NCBI GenBank assembly: GCA_028705545.1
Contig: JAQWDG010000001.1
Coordinates: forward strand, 17,422 to 47,404
Direction of reading: 5' to 3'
Source of the DNA: Methanoregula sp.
GTDB taxonomy: Archaea > Halobacteriota > Methanomicrobia > Methanomicrobiales > Methanospirillaceae
Length of the DNA stretch: 29,983 bases
The position numbers and the translations under genes were made by a program. A model generated the notes under the pieces. That model saw only the letters and a program-made list of their open reading frames with translations, was not told where the DNA came from and did not search any database. Below are positions 1-7,812 of this stretch, one piece after another. Positions within the stretch are counted from its first letter, which is position 1, and each line of letters begins with the position of its first letter.

Positions 1-105
1 GTCCGCTCCCCGATATCCCCGCAGGTACCGGAATTCACGTACCTTTGGTTGGCACTTCCCTGCATTATGCCTGCCGGTATGCATCTCCCGCTGTGGTCTT
101 TCGGC

Positions 106-120
106 ATTAACTATACAATA
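106..120 (+). promoter_or_regulatory. TATA-like box before the first gene
   Basis: An AT-rich segment (TTAACTATACAATA) stands out of GC-rich sequence and is centred about 25 nt before the first ATG at 134. That is the spacing expected of an archaeal TATA box feeding a nearly leaderless transcript. No Shine-Dalgarno sequence precedes either candidate ATG. The rest of positions 1-105 shows nothing I recognise. Confidence 0.4.
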
Positions 121-133
121 CCCGGCACCCCAC

Positions 134-598
134 ATGTTTTGCATGGATAATACCGCCGCAGCACTCGCCGCACTCCGGGGTACTACGATACCGGAAAAGA
201 TGGCTTCTATTGGAGTCGACAAGGGCCGGATGATCGACATCCGCCACCTCGACGAAATCACCCGGGACTACGGGATTATGATCTACCTGTTTTTCGAAAA
301 GGAACTCGCTACAACCAGGAGCCTTGCAGAGATACAGGAAGAGTTCCGCGGTGTTCCCGAGTACGAGCGGCCCTACGTGCGGGTCGACCGGTTCCTTGCC
401 TTCACAAAAGAGAACGACCCGTCCTTTGCGCAGACCATCGAGGAGTTTCCGCTGATGGTGGAGATTGTGGCCGTCGGGGAAGCAGTAAATCCCGAAACCG
501 GAAAACCCGAACCGTTTGCAACCGGGCTCATGCCCTTTTTGGACGAGTTCGATGTCGATACAGATACGGTCGCATCACACCACGGCCGGCCGCTCTGA
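134..598 (+). CDS. Hypothetical protein, about 150 aa, acidic
   Basis: This is an open frame of 154 codons with coding-like composition; I do not recognise the family. There are two possible starts, ATG at 134 and ATG at 143; the second begins MDNTAAAL and is equally plausible. The protein is soluble by eye, with no signal peptide or membrane segment, and is rich in Glu and Asp. A basic and acidic N-terminal half is followed by a hydrophobic stretch (around residues 105-115, LMVEIVAVGE) and an Asp-rich C-terminus (DEFDVDTD). A TATA-like box lies about 25 nt upstream, so it is probably transcribed from its own leaderless promoter. The next gene starts 46 nt downstream behind its own TATA-like box. 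No function is proposed. Confidence 0.7.
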   Translation: MFCMDNTAAALAALRGTTIPEKMASIGVDKGRMIDIRHLDEITRDYGIMIYLFFEKELATTRSLAEIQEEFRGVPEYERPYVRVDRFLAFTKENDPSFAQTIEEFPLMVEIVAVGEAVNPETGKPEPFATGLMPFLDEFDVDTDTVASHHGRPL

Positions 599-644
599 TT
601 TTTCTTGGGTCGCCCTTCTTAAATCCCGTCCTTGTGAGGAAGGT

Positions 645-1013
645 ATGGTAAAAAAGTCCAGTCGGTTTATCTGGCAGTTTGTCCTTGGCCTGGGCTTTCT
701 CTCGGGCATCTGGACCGCGATTGGCCTCGATCCCGAAGACGTGCTGATATCAGCCGCTGGTTTTGCGGTTGATTCATTTTTCCCAAGCCCCCTTGTCAGG
801 TACCTGTTCCTTATCCTGCCGACCATTCTCCTTGCCATTTCGGTTATCGGGGCATACCGAAAGGGAAAAGGCCTCGGCCTGGTCTCGGTCCTCATCGCGT
901 ACGGGGCGGGACTTGTTATCCTTGCATCGCCTGTCTGGGGCCTTGTTCTGCTCGCTCTTGCAGCTGCCGTTGGTTACTGTGCAGCGACAAAACGGCGGAA
1001 AGGAATAGTATAA
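645..1013 (+). CDS. Small integral membrane protein (122 aa)
   Basis: The frame is open from 516, but the start is placed at ATG 645. A TATA-like CTTCTTAAATCCC lies about 25 nt upstream, GAGGAAGG immediately precedes this ATG, and the predicted protein then starts cleanly as MVKKSSRF. Earlier codons would overlap the preceding gene. The product has three or four hydrophobic segments (about residues 9-25, 33-45, 48-66 and 75-110) separated by short loops, with a basic C-terminus (KRRKGIV). This predicts a polytopic cytoplasmic-membrane protein with positively charged ends inside. No conserved motif suggests a transported substrate or an enzyme. It reads as a lineage-specific membrane protein of unknown role. 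Confidence 0.72.
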   Translation: MVKKSSRFIWQFVLGLGFLSGIWTAIGLDPEDVLISAAGFAVDSFFPSPLVRYLFLILPTILLAISVIGAYRKGKGLGLVSVLIAYGAGLVILASPVWGLVLLALAAAVGYCAATKRRKGIV

Positions 1014-1028
1014 CCCGGGGAATATATG

Positions 1029-1040
1029 CAATTTAAATCC
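1029..1040 (+). promoter_or_regulatory. TATA box of the methyltransferase gene
   Basis: CAATTTAAATCC is centred about 30 nt before the ATG at 1064. It is a good archaeal TATA/BRE-like element, and no ribosome binding site precedes the start, so the mRNA is probably leaderless. Confidence 0.5.
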
Positions 1041-1063
1041 CGGTACAACGAAGATTTACGGAT

Positions 1064-1807
1064 ATGAGTCTGTTCCCCAAAAAGAATCTTATCTGTTTTT
1101 TCGATACTATCGCCCCCAGCAGATATCTCCTAAAATTTCGGAAACTGGCCGTTATTGAGCCGTTCATGGGATACGATATCGCAAGCCGTGGCCGCCTCTC
1201 CCACTACGGCAGTTCCGAGCGCAAACAGTTCGCCACATCCTTAAAGAAAATCCGGTCCGAGACCGAGCTGCTCTTAGAAGATATCGAAGCGTACCACATC
1301 TACATGGCCGCAAAGATCACCCGAAAGATCCCCGGCGACATCGCAGAGGTTGGCGTCTACAAGGGCGGATCGGCCAAGATCATCTGTTCCGCGAAAGGCG
1401 ACCGGGCCCTGCACCTGTTCGATACGTTCGCCGGCCTGCCCAAGGTAGACGAAGTGGACCAGGTCTGGCCGTTTTACGAGGGGAAGTTTGCCGCATCCTA
1501 CGAGAACGTCAAAGCTTACCTTGCGCAGGAAAAAAATGTCCATCTCTATAAGGGGCTCTTCCCCGACACCGCCGGCCCGGTCACGGACAAAAAGTTCTCG
1601 CTCGTGAACCTCGACGTGGATACCTACGAGAGCACGAAAAAGTGTCTTGAATTCTTCTACCCCCGGATGAGCCCGGGCGGTGTCATCATCTCCCACGACT
1701 ACCTGACCGTACCCGGTGTGAGAAAGGCGGTGGACGAGTATTTCATCGACAAGCCGGAACCGGTAGTAGAAACTGCCGCATCGCAATGTATCGTTGTAAA
1801 AGTGTAA
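1064..1807 (+). CDS. TylF/MycF-family SAM-dependent O-methyltransferase
   Basis: The 247-aa protein resembles the macrocin O-methyltransferase (TylF) family, class I SAM- and metal-dependent methyltransferases that act on sugar or small-molecule hydroxyls. Visible motifs are the glycine-rich SAM loop at residues 94-103 (AEVGVYKGGS), the FDTFAG segment at 119-124, the acidic metal-binding motif NLDVDTYEST at 182-191, and ISHDY at 209-213. These occur in family order and spacing, and the length matches the family. The substrate cannot be told from sequence; in archaea such genes often lie near glycan genes, but there is no glycosyltransferase next to it here. A TATA-like box sits about 30 nt upstream and a T8 run follows the stop, so it is probably monocistronic. 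Confidence 0.85.
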   Translation: MSLFPKKNLICFFDTIAPSRYLLKFRKLAVIEPFMGYDIASRGRLSHYGSSERKQFATSLKKIRSETELLLEDIEAYHIYMAAKITRKIPGDIAEVGVYKGGSAKIICSAKGDRALHLFDTFAGLPKVDEVDQVWPFYEGKFAASYENVKAYLAQEKNVHLYKGLFPDTAGPVTDKKFSLVNLDVDTYESTKKCLEFFYPRMSPGGVIISHDYLTVPGVRKAVDEYFIDKPEPVVETAASQCIVVKV

Positions 1808-1829
1808 TCCCCCGCGTAAGGGAACAGTC

Positions 1830-1837
1830 TTTTTTTT
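1830..1837 (+). terminator. Oligo-T terminator of the methyltransferase gene
   Basis: A run of eight T lies 22 nt after the stop codon at 1807. Archaeal RNA polymerase terminates at such U-tracts. Confidence 0.5.
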
Positions 1838-1895
1838 ATTGTTAAAATTCCCGCCCGTTCCTTTCGTGGAGACGGTCACGTACGAATACTACGAT

Positions 1896-1903
1896 AAAAA
1901 AAA
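1896..1903 (-). terminator. Oligo-T terminator for the convergent small gene
   Basis: A run of eight A on the plus strand (T8 on the minus strand) lies directly after the stop codon of the minus-strand gene ending at 1907. With the T8 run at 1830-1837 it forms a back-to-back terminator pair. Confidence 0.5.
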
Positions 1904-1906
1904 GGA

Positions 1907-2086
1907 TTATTCCCTGAAGATGAGAATGCCGAAGACAACCAGCATCAGGCCGGCGAGGAGCACGACGATGCCGATGAGGCCCTCGACAGCAACGATAACC
2001 TGGGGCAGGAATGCCCAGATGGCCCAGGCCCCGAGGATCACAAGGATGATACCGACAATCAGCGCAGCGATTCCAGTCTTGTCCAT
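1907..2086 (-). CDS. Small two-helix membrane protein (59 aa)
   Basis: The start is ATG at 2086, supported by GGAG nine bases upstream; a TTG two codons earlier is less likely. The protein begins MDKTGIAAL and is almost entirely two hydrophobic helices, about residues 4-26 and 32-55, ending in a short charged tail (FRE). It resembles the many small hydrophobic proteins found in methanogens that have no assigned role. A T8 run follows the stop. It could be a stress-induced membrane peptide or a partner of a larger membrane protein, but nothing in the neighbourhood decides this. Confidence 0.7.
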   Translation of the reverse strand: MDKTGIAALIVGIILVILGAWAIWAFLPQVIVAVEGLIGIVVLLAGLMLVVFGILIFRE

Positions 2087-2192
2087 AATCAATACTCCGG
2101 ATACATCTCTTTAACCGGACCCTATAAGGATTTGCCGTCCGGCAGGTTGTCTGCGTTCGGGCCGGCAGGAATTATGCCGGTGGAGCGCATCG

Positions 2193-2804
2193 TCAGTCCC
2201 GTACAAGTTTGAGGATCTCGACAGGGATCTCCTGTGTATCCCGGGTATGGAAAGCAAACGTGCGTTTTATGGTAAATGTCCCGCTGACCTGTCCGACAAC
2301 CCTGCCCCTCCCTTTAATATACGCACCGACAAACGGGGTGGAACCGGCATTGAAGATACCGTAGATCACCGGGGCAAGGCCGAGGGCAGCGTCGATGAAG
2401 GGGCGGTCGGCATGGACATTCTGTTTCTGGGCGCCAAAGGGCGGGTTCATGACGACCGTGTTGCAGAGTCCGGTCTTTTCGTGAGCTATGGCGATATCTG
2501 CATTGACAAACTCCACATCGGCACCGAGGAGTCGGGCGTTCTCCTGTGAGATACGGATTGCATCTTTGTCAATCTCGATACCCCGGACAGTGCTGGCACC
2601 AAGCAAGGCAGCACCAATGGCAAGGATTCCGGTCCCGCTTCCGAGATCGCAGACCGTTTTTCCTTCGATGTCGCCCTGCATGAAGGCATCGTAAAGGAGC
2701 CGGGCGGCAAGCGGCGCCGGCGTCTGGTACTGTTCAAGGGCTGCCTGCGGCTTTTTGTATCCCGCACATCGCTGGAGCGCGATCTCAAGCTGCCTGAGTT
2801 TCAT
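2193..2804 (-). CDS. METTL5-like RNA N6-adenine methyltransferase
   Basis: The 203-aa class I methyltransferase has the SAM-binding motif DLGSGTG at residues 53-59, an acidic ribose-binding position in GIEIDK (75-80), and the catalytic NPPF motif at 120-123 that is typical of N6-adenine methyltransferases. Size and the N-terminal LEQYQTP segment fit the archaeal relatives of METTL5, the enzyme that methylates an adenosine of small-subunit rRNA in eukaryotes. The target in archaea is inferred. It is the last gene of the minus-strand operon: its ATG overlaps the stop of dph2 by 4 nt (ATGA), indicating translational coupling. An rRNA methylase next to the EF2-modifying Dph2 makes a small translation-modification pair. 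Confidence 0.85.
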   Translation of the reverse strand: MKLRQLEIALQRCAGYKKPQAALEQYQTPAPLAARLLYDAFMQGDIEGKTVCDLGSGTGILAIGAALLGASTVRGIEIDKDAIRISQENARLLGADVEFVNADIAIAHEKTGLCNTVVMNPPFGAQKQNVHADRPFIDAALGLAPVIYGIFNAGSTPFVGAYIKGRGRVVGQVSGTFTIKRTFAFHTRDTQEIPVEILKLVRD

Positions 2805-3751
2805 GGGATCTCATCGATGGCGTACTCGTCCCAGGGGCGCACGCCGCAGAGGATCTCGAATTCCTGCGGGGAGAGGACGGGTTTTGGGAACCTGACCTGG
2901 TCGTCGTAGGCGAGCCGCGGGCAGGCAGTGTTCACGTAGCAATCGAATCCAAGGTTGAGGAGCTCGTCGGGGCTGACCTCACGCATTGCAACGATCACGG
3001 CGCCAGGGGAAAGTGCGGCAAGCCTTTTGGCAAGCGCCTGGCGTGCCTGCCCGGATTTGGTGCTCAGGATGATACCGACCATCTTTGCCCCGCGTGCCCT
3101 CTCGATCACCGCAAAGCGCCGGCGCATGAGGGTCTCGGCACTGACTTCCTGTGCTGTCCCCGTCAGGGGGTCGAGCGCCACCACCCGGGCCTTTGTTGCA
3201 AGAGCAATTCCTATCGGGTGAAAAACGCCCGTACCCACAAAGAGGATCGCGGGTGCCCCGGTGGATTTTGCCGCGGCAAAACTGCACCCGAGCACCTGGC
3301 CCCGGAGCGGAGTTCGGCCCGCCCCATCACTGACACGGACCTCGTATCCCCGGGATGAAAGGAATGTCTCCATAGCAGGCACAAGGTGGGCGTGCTGGAC
3401 GGTCGTAACAAGGCCCACCGTTTTTTCCGGTAGGAGCGGCAGGGCTTTTTCAAGGATGGAAATATCGAAGTCTACAGCCCAGGGAATAAAAATGACATTC
3501 CTGCGGTTGTCCACCGGCGCATGGCCGAAGTGCACAAGCACATCTGCACCGCCGGAAAGGGTATCGAGGGCAAGATCGCAGGCCCCATAGCAGGGATCAC
3601 CGCTCACGATCACCTCAAAGCCTGCGGATTTGAGAGCAGCGGCAGTTTCGGCCGCCTGCCGTTTCAGGCCCTCGGGGAACTGGAGGGCAACCTTCTTTGC
3701 CCCGCGTGCGCCAAGCTGCGATACCAGATCAGATATGTCGTTCAACGACAT
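2801..3751 (-). CDS. dph2: Dph2, diphthamide synthesis radical SAM-like enzyme
   Basis: The 316-aa protein matches archaeal Dph2, which transfers the 3-amino-3-carboxypropyl group of SAM to the target histidine of elongation factor 2, the first step of diphthamide formation. The enzyme is a homodimer with an unusual [4Fe-4S] cluster held by three cysteines from three domains. Candidates here are C58 (in DPCYGACD), C156 (in LGCSF) and C277 (in NTACPRL), at the spacing known for the family. C54 and C271 are additional cysteines. The start overlaps the end of hpt by 23 nt and its stop overlaps the methyltransferase start by 4 nt, so it is internal to the operon. Length is normal and the gene appears intact. 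Confidence 0.93.
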   Translation of the reverse strand: MSLNDISDLVSQLGARGAKKVALQFPEGLKRQAAETAAALKSAGFEVIVSGDPCYGACDLALDTLSGGADVLVHFGHAPVDNRRNVIFIPWAVDFDISILEKALPLLPEKTVGLVTTVQHAHLVPAMETFLSSRGYEVRVSDGAGRTPLRGQVLGCSFAAAKSTGAPAILFVGTGVFHPIGIALATKARVVALDPLTGTAQEVSAETLMRRRFAVIERARGAKMVGIILSTKSGQARQALAKRLAALSPGAVIVAMREVSPDELLNLGFDCYVNTACPRLAYDDQVRFPKPVLSPQEFEILCGVRPWDEYAIDEIP

Positions 3752-4277
3752 GCACCTTGTCGTCGACCTCGATTTTTACGAGCGACTTGTACGGCCGGCC
3801 GATATCCGGGTTGCCCCGCTGGATTACGATGCAGACGTCCTTTACCTCGGCGCCAGCGATATCGAGTGCGGCAAGCAGGGCTTTCATCGTCCCCCCGGTG
3901 CTCACGACATCGTCGACGATGATCACGCGGTCGCCCTTATAGACGCCATTCAGGTACAGCTCCCCTTTCGAGTAGCCGGTCTTCTGGTGGACGGGGATCT
4001 CGTGCGGGAGTTTGTACTCGCGCTTGCGCATGACGACCATGGGGATATCGGTCATCACCGAGAGCACGGAACCGATATGGATACCCATTGCCTCGACGAC
4101 CACGATCTTGTCGACACCGTTTAAATCGAGGACCTTGATCATCGCGCTGCACACGTCCCGGAGAAGTGCCGGTTCGACAACCGGTACCCCGTCGGTGATC
4201 GGGTGGATGAGGTAGTTGTATTCGCCCCGTTTTACCATCGGGCAGGTTTCAAGCGATTCTATGAGTTTCTCTAACAT
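3729..4277 (-). CDS. hpt: Hypoxanthine/guanine phosphoribosyltransferase, archaeal type
   Basis: The 182-aa protein is a type I phosphoribosyltransferase of the archaeal Hpt group, which salvages hypoxanthine and guanine to IMP and GMP using PRPP. The PRPP-binding motif VIIVDDVVSTGGT occupies residues 118-130, and the upstream VVEAMGIHIGS (60-70) is the pyrophosphate-loop region. The protein has the usual compact length. It starts seven nt inside the end of mfnA (the ATG overlaps the final Cys codon and stop of mfnA) and its own end overlaps dph2 by 23 nt. Adenine phosphoribosyltransferase is the main alternative; overall similarity to archaeal Hpt is stronger. Confidence 0.9.
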   Translation of the reverse strand: MLEKLIESLETCPMVKRGEYNYLIHPITDGVPVVEPALLRDVCSAMIKVLDLNGVDKIVVVEAMGIHIGSVLSVMTDIPMVVMRKREYKLPHEIPVHQKTGYSKGELYLNGVYKGDRVIIVDDVVSTGGTMKALLAALDIAGAEVKDVCIVIQRGNPDIGRPYKSLVKIEVDDKVHVVERHI

Positions 4278-5368
4278 TGCATATCACCAAAATCTGAAAG
4301 GAACGCTTCGATCCGGTCCGCTGTTACGTGCGGCATGCAGACGATCCGCATGTGGCCCGCCCGGGTCCAGGAGACCCTCCAGGGCGCCGGAGCCTTGTCG
4401 CAGACAAACGTTGCAACGTTCACGTCGGGGTTCGCTGCGGGTTGTATGCCGTATGTTTCCATGCCGGCGATCAGGCGCCGGGTATTTTTCATACACCCGG
4501 CAACGATGGCCTTCATGCCCTCGGTGCCGAGATAATCGAGCACGGCAAGTGCCCCAACGACCGGGGCCCCCGGCCGGGTGCCGGCAAGAGTGTACTCTTT
4601 TTTCACGGTCAGGTAGGGGGTGTCGATGTTGAGCGCATCGAGCATGTCCGGCTCCCGGGTCAGGAGGCACCCGGCCGGGATCGTGCTCATGCCCATCTTG
4701 TGCGGGTCGACGGCAATGGTCGTTACCCCGGGCAGGGAAAAATCGAAGGGAATGGGTTTGTCGAGGAAGGGGATCACCATGCCCCCGAATGCCGCGTCCA
4801 CGTGGAAGAAAATGTCGTTTTGGGCGGCAACCTTTGCAAGGTCACCTATCGGATCGACCATCCCGTACTCGGTGGTCCCGGCAACGGCGACCAGCGCTAT
4901 CGTGTTCTTGTCGATGAGCTCTGCCGCTGTATCGGCGTGGATCCGTTTGTCGGGGCCGAGCGGCACGCTACGGGTCTCGACACTCAGGATATCGCAGGCC
5001 TTCTTGAAGGAGAAATGAGCCGATTGGGGGACGATCACATTCGGGGTTTTCGTGTGGCAGAGGGCTTTTGCAAGCCGCATCGCCTGGATATTGGACTCCG
5101 TTCCCCCGCTCGTTGCATATCCCCCGGCATCGGGCTTGTGAAAGAGCGTGCCAAAGCGCCGGATGAGGAGCTGTTCCAACGATGCTGTACCGGGAAAGAG
5201 GCCGGGATCGCCCAGATTGGTTTCCAAAAACATCGCGTGTGCCCGGGCGGCTATCGGGTGCGGGAGCGTACACATGGAACTGAGAATATACCTGTGGTCA
5301 ATATCCTCCTTTTTTTTGGAGGCCAAAAAGGAGAAGAGGTCGTCTTCCGTACAACCGTTACTCAGCAT
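4271..5368 (-). CDS. mfnA: L-tyrosine decarboxylase (methanofuran synthesis)
   Basis: The 365-aa PLP-dependent group II decarboxylase is of the MfnA type. In methanogens it turns tyrosine into tyramine, the first building block of methanofuran, the C1 carrier of CO2 reduction; related archaeal enzymes decarboxylate aspartate to beta-alanine for coenzyme A. The PLP lysine is K224 in DPHKMG. H118 (SAHFSF) should stack on the cofactor, and D191 (HVDAAFGG) should bind the pyridine nitrogen. The frame is open further upstream, but ATG 5368 is chosen because the protein then begins MLSNGCTEDD, as in the family, and overlaps the end of ppsA by only 11 nt. Its stop overlaps hpt by 7 nt. Confidence 0.92.
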   Translation of the reverse strand: MLSNGCTEDDLFSFLASKKKEDIDHRYILSSMCTLPHPIAARAHAMFLETNLGDPGLFPGTASLEQLLIRRFGTLFHKPDAGGYATSGGTESNIQAMRLAKALCHTKTPNVIVPQSAHFSFKKACDILSVETRSVPLGPDKRIHADTAAELIDKNTIALVAVAGTTEYGMVDPIGDLAKVAAQNDIFFHVDAAFGGMVIPFLDKPIPFDFSLPGVTTIAVDPHKMGMSTIPAGCLLTREPDMLDALNIDTPYLTVKKEYTLAGTRPGAPVVGALAVLDYLGTEGMKAIVAGCMKNTRRLIAGMETYGIQPAANPDVNVATFVCDKAPAPWRVSWTRAGHMRIVCMPHVTADRIEAFLSDFGDMQC

Positions 5369-7646
5369 CGCGGTTTCTCGCAGCTTCAAGGATGATGCGT
5401 TTTTCGGTCTTTGCAACCGCTTCGCGGATCTTTGCAATGGCATCGATATTTGCAGAGATACTGGTGATCCCGTGTTCTACGAGCCAGACCGCCATCTTGG
5501 GGTCGGAGCCTGCCTGCCCGCAGATCGAACACTCGACACCGTACTCCCGGCACTTCTGGATCGCGTTGTGGATCAGGGTAAGGACCGCCGGGTGGCGGGG
5601 GTTGTACATATCGGCCACGTTCTCATTGTTGCGGTCAATGGCGATCGTGTACTGGATGAGATCGTTTGTACCGAATGAGGCGAACTTGATGTCGGCCTGC
5701 AGGAATTCCTCGATCATAATAGCGCTCGCCGGGATCTCGATCATGATACCGAGTGCCACGTTCTCGACATCGACGCCCCAGTTTGCCATCATCGCTTTTG
5801 CCTGGGTGAACTGGTCCGGGTGGGAGACCATCGGGAACATAACCCCGAGGTTCTCGTAGCCGGCCTTCCAGAGGCGCTTGAACGCCTCGACCTGGAGCCG
5901 GAACTGCTCGGCGCTCTGGAGGTCGCGGCGGATGCCGCGCCAGCCGAGCATCGGGTTGTGCTCAATGGGCTCGCTCTCACCGCCGGCCATGTTCCGGAAC
6001 TCGTCGGTCGGTGCGTCGAGCGTCCGGACCCAGACGGTTTTCCCCGGGAAAGCGTCGAGCACGATCTTGATGCCGTCGTAGAGTTCCTTCACGAACTCCT
6101 CTTCCTTGTGGTTGGCGATGAACCAGCCGGGGGTCTTGTTGAGCCCGAGGATGAGGTGTTCGATCCGCAGGAGACCGACTCCGTCTGCACCGGTCGCCGC
6201 CGCCCGGGCTGCTGCCTCGGGGATGGAGACGTTGACCTTCACGCTTGTTGCCGTGACGACCTGGGCTGCACCGGCAACAACGACCGGTGCCGCACTGCCA
6301 GCCTTTGCCTGTGCTCCGCCGCCCACCGCGCCTTCATACACAAGGCCGAGCTCGCCGTCGACGGTGACAAGCTGGCCGTTTTTGAGCTGCTGGGTTGCCG
6401 TCTTTGTCCCGACAACCGCGGGGGTGCCCAGTTCCCGCGAAACAATGGCTGCGTGACAGGTCATGCCGCCCTCGTCGGTTATGATAGCGGCGACTTTCCT
6501 CATTGCCGGCACCATGTCCGGGTTGGTCATACGGGTAACGAGGATATCGCCCTCTTTTACGGATCCCGTGTCCTTTGCCTCCCGGATAATCGCGACTTTA
6601 CCGGATGCGATACCCGGCGCCGCACCCTGTCCCTTGATCAGGATTTTTGCATCCTTGCTCTGTCCAGACATGCCCTTTCCCTCTTTCTTACCGATGGTGG
6701 TGATCGGCCGGGACTGGAGGATATAGATCGTCCCTGCCACAATGCCCCATTCGACGTCCTGCGGAACCCCGTAGTGGTTCTCGGCGATCTTCCCGTACAT
6801 CGCCAGTTTCTTTAGTTCCCCGTCCGAGAGCACCCGTGCGTCCTGCCGGGCCGCATCGACCGGGACGAGTTTCGTACCGTGGGATCCGTCGGGGATGATC
6901 TCCACGTTCTTGTTGACAACAGTCACTTCGGCGATTGTTTCCGTCCGCTGGTCGAAAACATAGTGATCGGGAGAGACCGAACCCGAGACAACCGCTTCGC
7001 CAAGGCCCCACGACCCTTCAATGATTGTGAGCGGTTCACCGGTGATCGGATGGGAAGTGAACATGACCCCTGCCTTTTCCGAATGGACCAGCTGCTGGAC
7101 CACGACCGCGATGTTGACCGTGCTCTCCTCGAATCCCTGTTTTGCCCGGTAGTAGATTGCCCGGGCGCCGTACAGGGACGCCCAGCAGTTCTGGACTGCG
7201 GCAAGGAGCGCAGCTTCGCCCCGGATATTGAGGTAGGTCTCCTGCTGGCCGGCAAAACTTGCATCCGGCAGGTCTTCAGCGGTGGCACTCGACCGGACGG
7301 CAACGATGAGGTCCTTTTGCCCCATCTTCCCGTAAGAGGCTTTGATATCGCTCTGGATTGCCTGCGGCATCGTTGCCGAGGTCACCATTGCCTTGATGAT
7401 ATCTGCGGCCTTTTCCAGGGCCTCGTTATTCTCCACATCGAGGTTATCCGAAACCTTGAAGAGTTTCTGGTCAAGGCCGGTCTCGACCAGGAACCTGCGG
7501 AAGGCCTGGGCGGTAACAACAAATGCCGGGGGTACCGGAAGACCGATAGAGGCCATCTCGCCAAGGGACGCTCCCTTGCCGCCGACCGATGAGATGTCCT
7601 CCTTCCTGATCTCTTCGAGCCATAGAATATTGGGCACATCTTTCAT
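5358..7646 (-). CDS. ppsA: Phosphoenolpyruvate synthase
   Basis: The 762-aa enzyme converts pyruvate, ATP and water to PEP, AMP and phosphate, the entry to gluconeogenesis from acetyl-CoA-derived pyruvate in methanogens. Domain order is normal. The N-terminal ATP-binding domain (about 1-320) includes VGGKGASLGEM at 21-31 and RSSATAEDLPDASFAGQ. The phosphohistidine domain has catalytic H398 in GGMTCHAA, and the C-terminal barrel has C709 in CSICGQAGS. A low-complexity Ala/Gly/Val linker at about 441-465 joins the last two domains. It heads the five-gene operon. A TATA-like AATACTTAAA (7681-7690) lies about 40 nt upstream in the region shared with divergent serA. Confidence 0.95.
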   Translation of the reverse strand: MKDVPNILWLEEIRKEDISSVGGKGASLGEMASIGLPVPPAFVVTAQAFRRFLVETGLDQKLFKVSDNLDVENNEALEKAADIIKAMVTSATMPQAIQSDIKASYGKMGQKDLIVAVRSSATAEDLPDASFAGQQETYLNIRGEAALLAAVQNCWASLYGARAIYYRAKQGFEESTVNIAVVVQQLVHSEKAGVMFTSHPITGEPLTIIEGSWGLGEAVVSGSVSPDHYVFDQRTETIAEVTVVNKNVEIIPDGSHGTKLVPVDAARQDARVLSDGELKKLAMYGKIAENHYGVPQDVEWGIVAGTIYILQSRPITTIGKKEGKGMSGQSKDAKILIKGQGAAPGIASGKVAIIREAKDTGSVKEGDILVTRMTNPDMVPAMRKVAAIITDEGGMTCHAAIVSRELGTPAVVGTKTATQQLKNGQLVTVDGELGLVYEGAVGGGAQAKAGSAAPVVVAGAAQVVTATSVKVNVSIPEAAARAAATGADGVGLLRIEHLILGLNKTPGWFIANHKEEEFVKELYDGIKIVLDAFPGKTVWVRTLDAPTDEFRNMAGGESEPIEHNPMLGWRGIRRDLQSAEQFRLQVEAFKRLWKAGYENLGVMFPMVSHPDQFTQAKAMMANWGVDVENVALGIMIEIPASAIMIEEFLQADIKFASFGTNDLIQYTIAIDRNNENVADMYNPRHPAVLTLIHNAIQKCREYGVECSICGQAGSDPKMAVWLVEHGITSISANIDAIAKIREAVAKTEKRIILEAARNRDAE

Positions 7647-7680
7647 GCTCGCACCACTTACTAATCTCTTCTCTCCCCTG

Positions 7681-7690
7681 TTTAAGTATT
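7681..7690 (-). promoter_or_regulatory. Probable TATA box of the ppsA operon
   Basis: Read on the minus strand this is AATACTTAAA, about 40 nt before the ppsA ATG, predicting a short leader of some 13 nt. It lies in the 166-nt divergent region with serA (7647-7812). For serA I see no convincing TATA box or Shine-Dalgarno sequence. Confidence 0.4.
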
Positions 7691-7812
7691 CTCATCCGTC
7701 GCCAGCGGTCGGCGGATTACGCCGGCGGGGTGCCGGGTTTTGTGGAGTTTTTTTCGGACATAGGGAAGAATAACCCTGATTAGGTATTGCGCAGATATTG
7801 TATGGGTTTTTT

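Noticed and set aside
4328..5395. Open frame of 355 aa antisense to mfnA
   Set aside because: Shadow of a strongly conserved gene; the translation is rich in Gly, His and Arg and matches nothing I know.
5820..6815. Open frame of 331 aa antisense to ppsA
   Set aside because: Shadow of ppsA; no start signal or domain.
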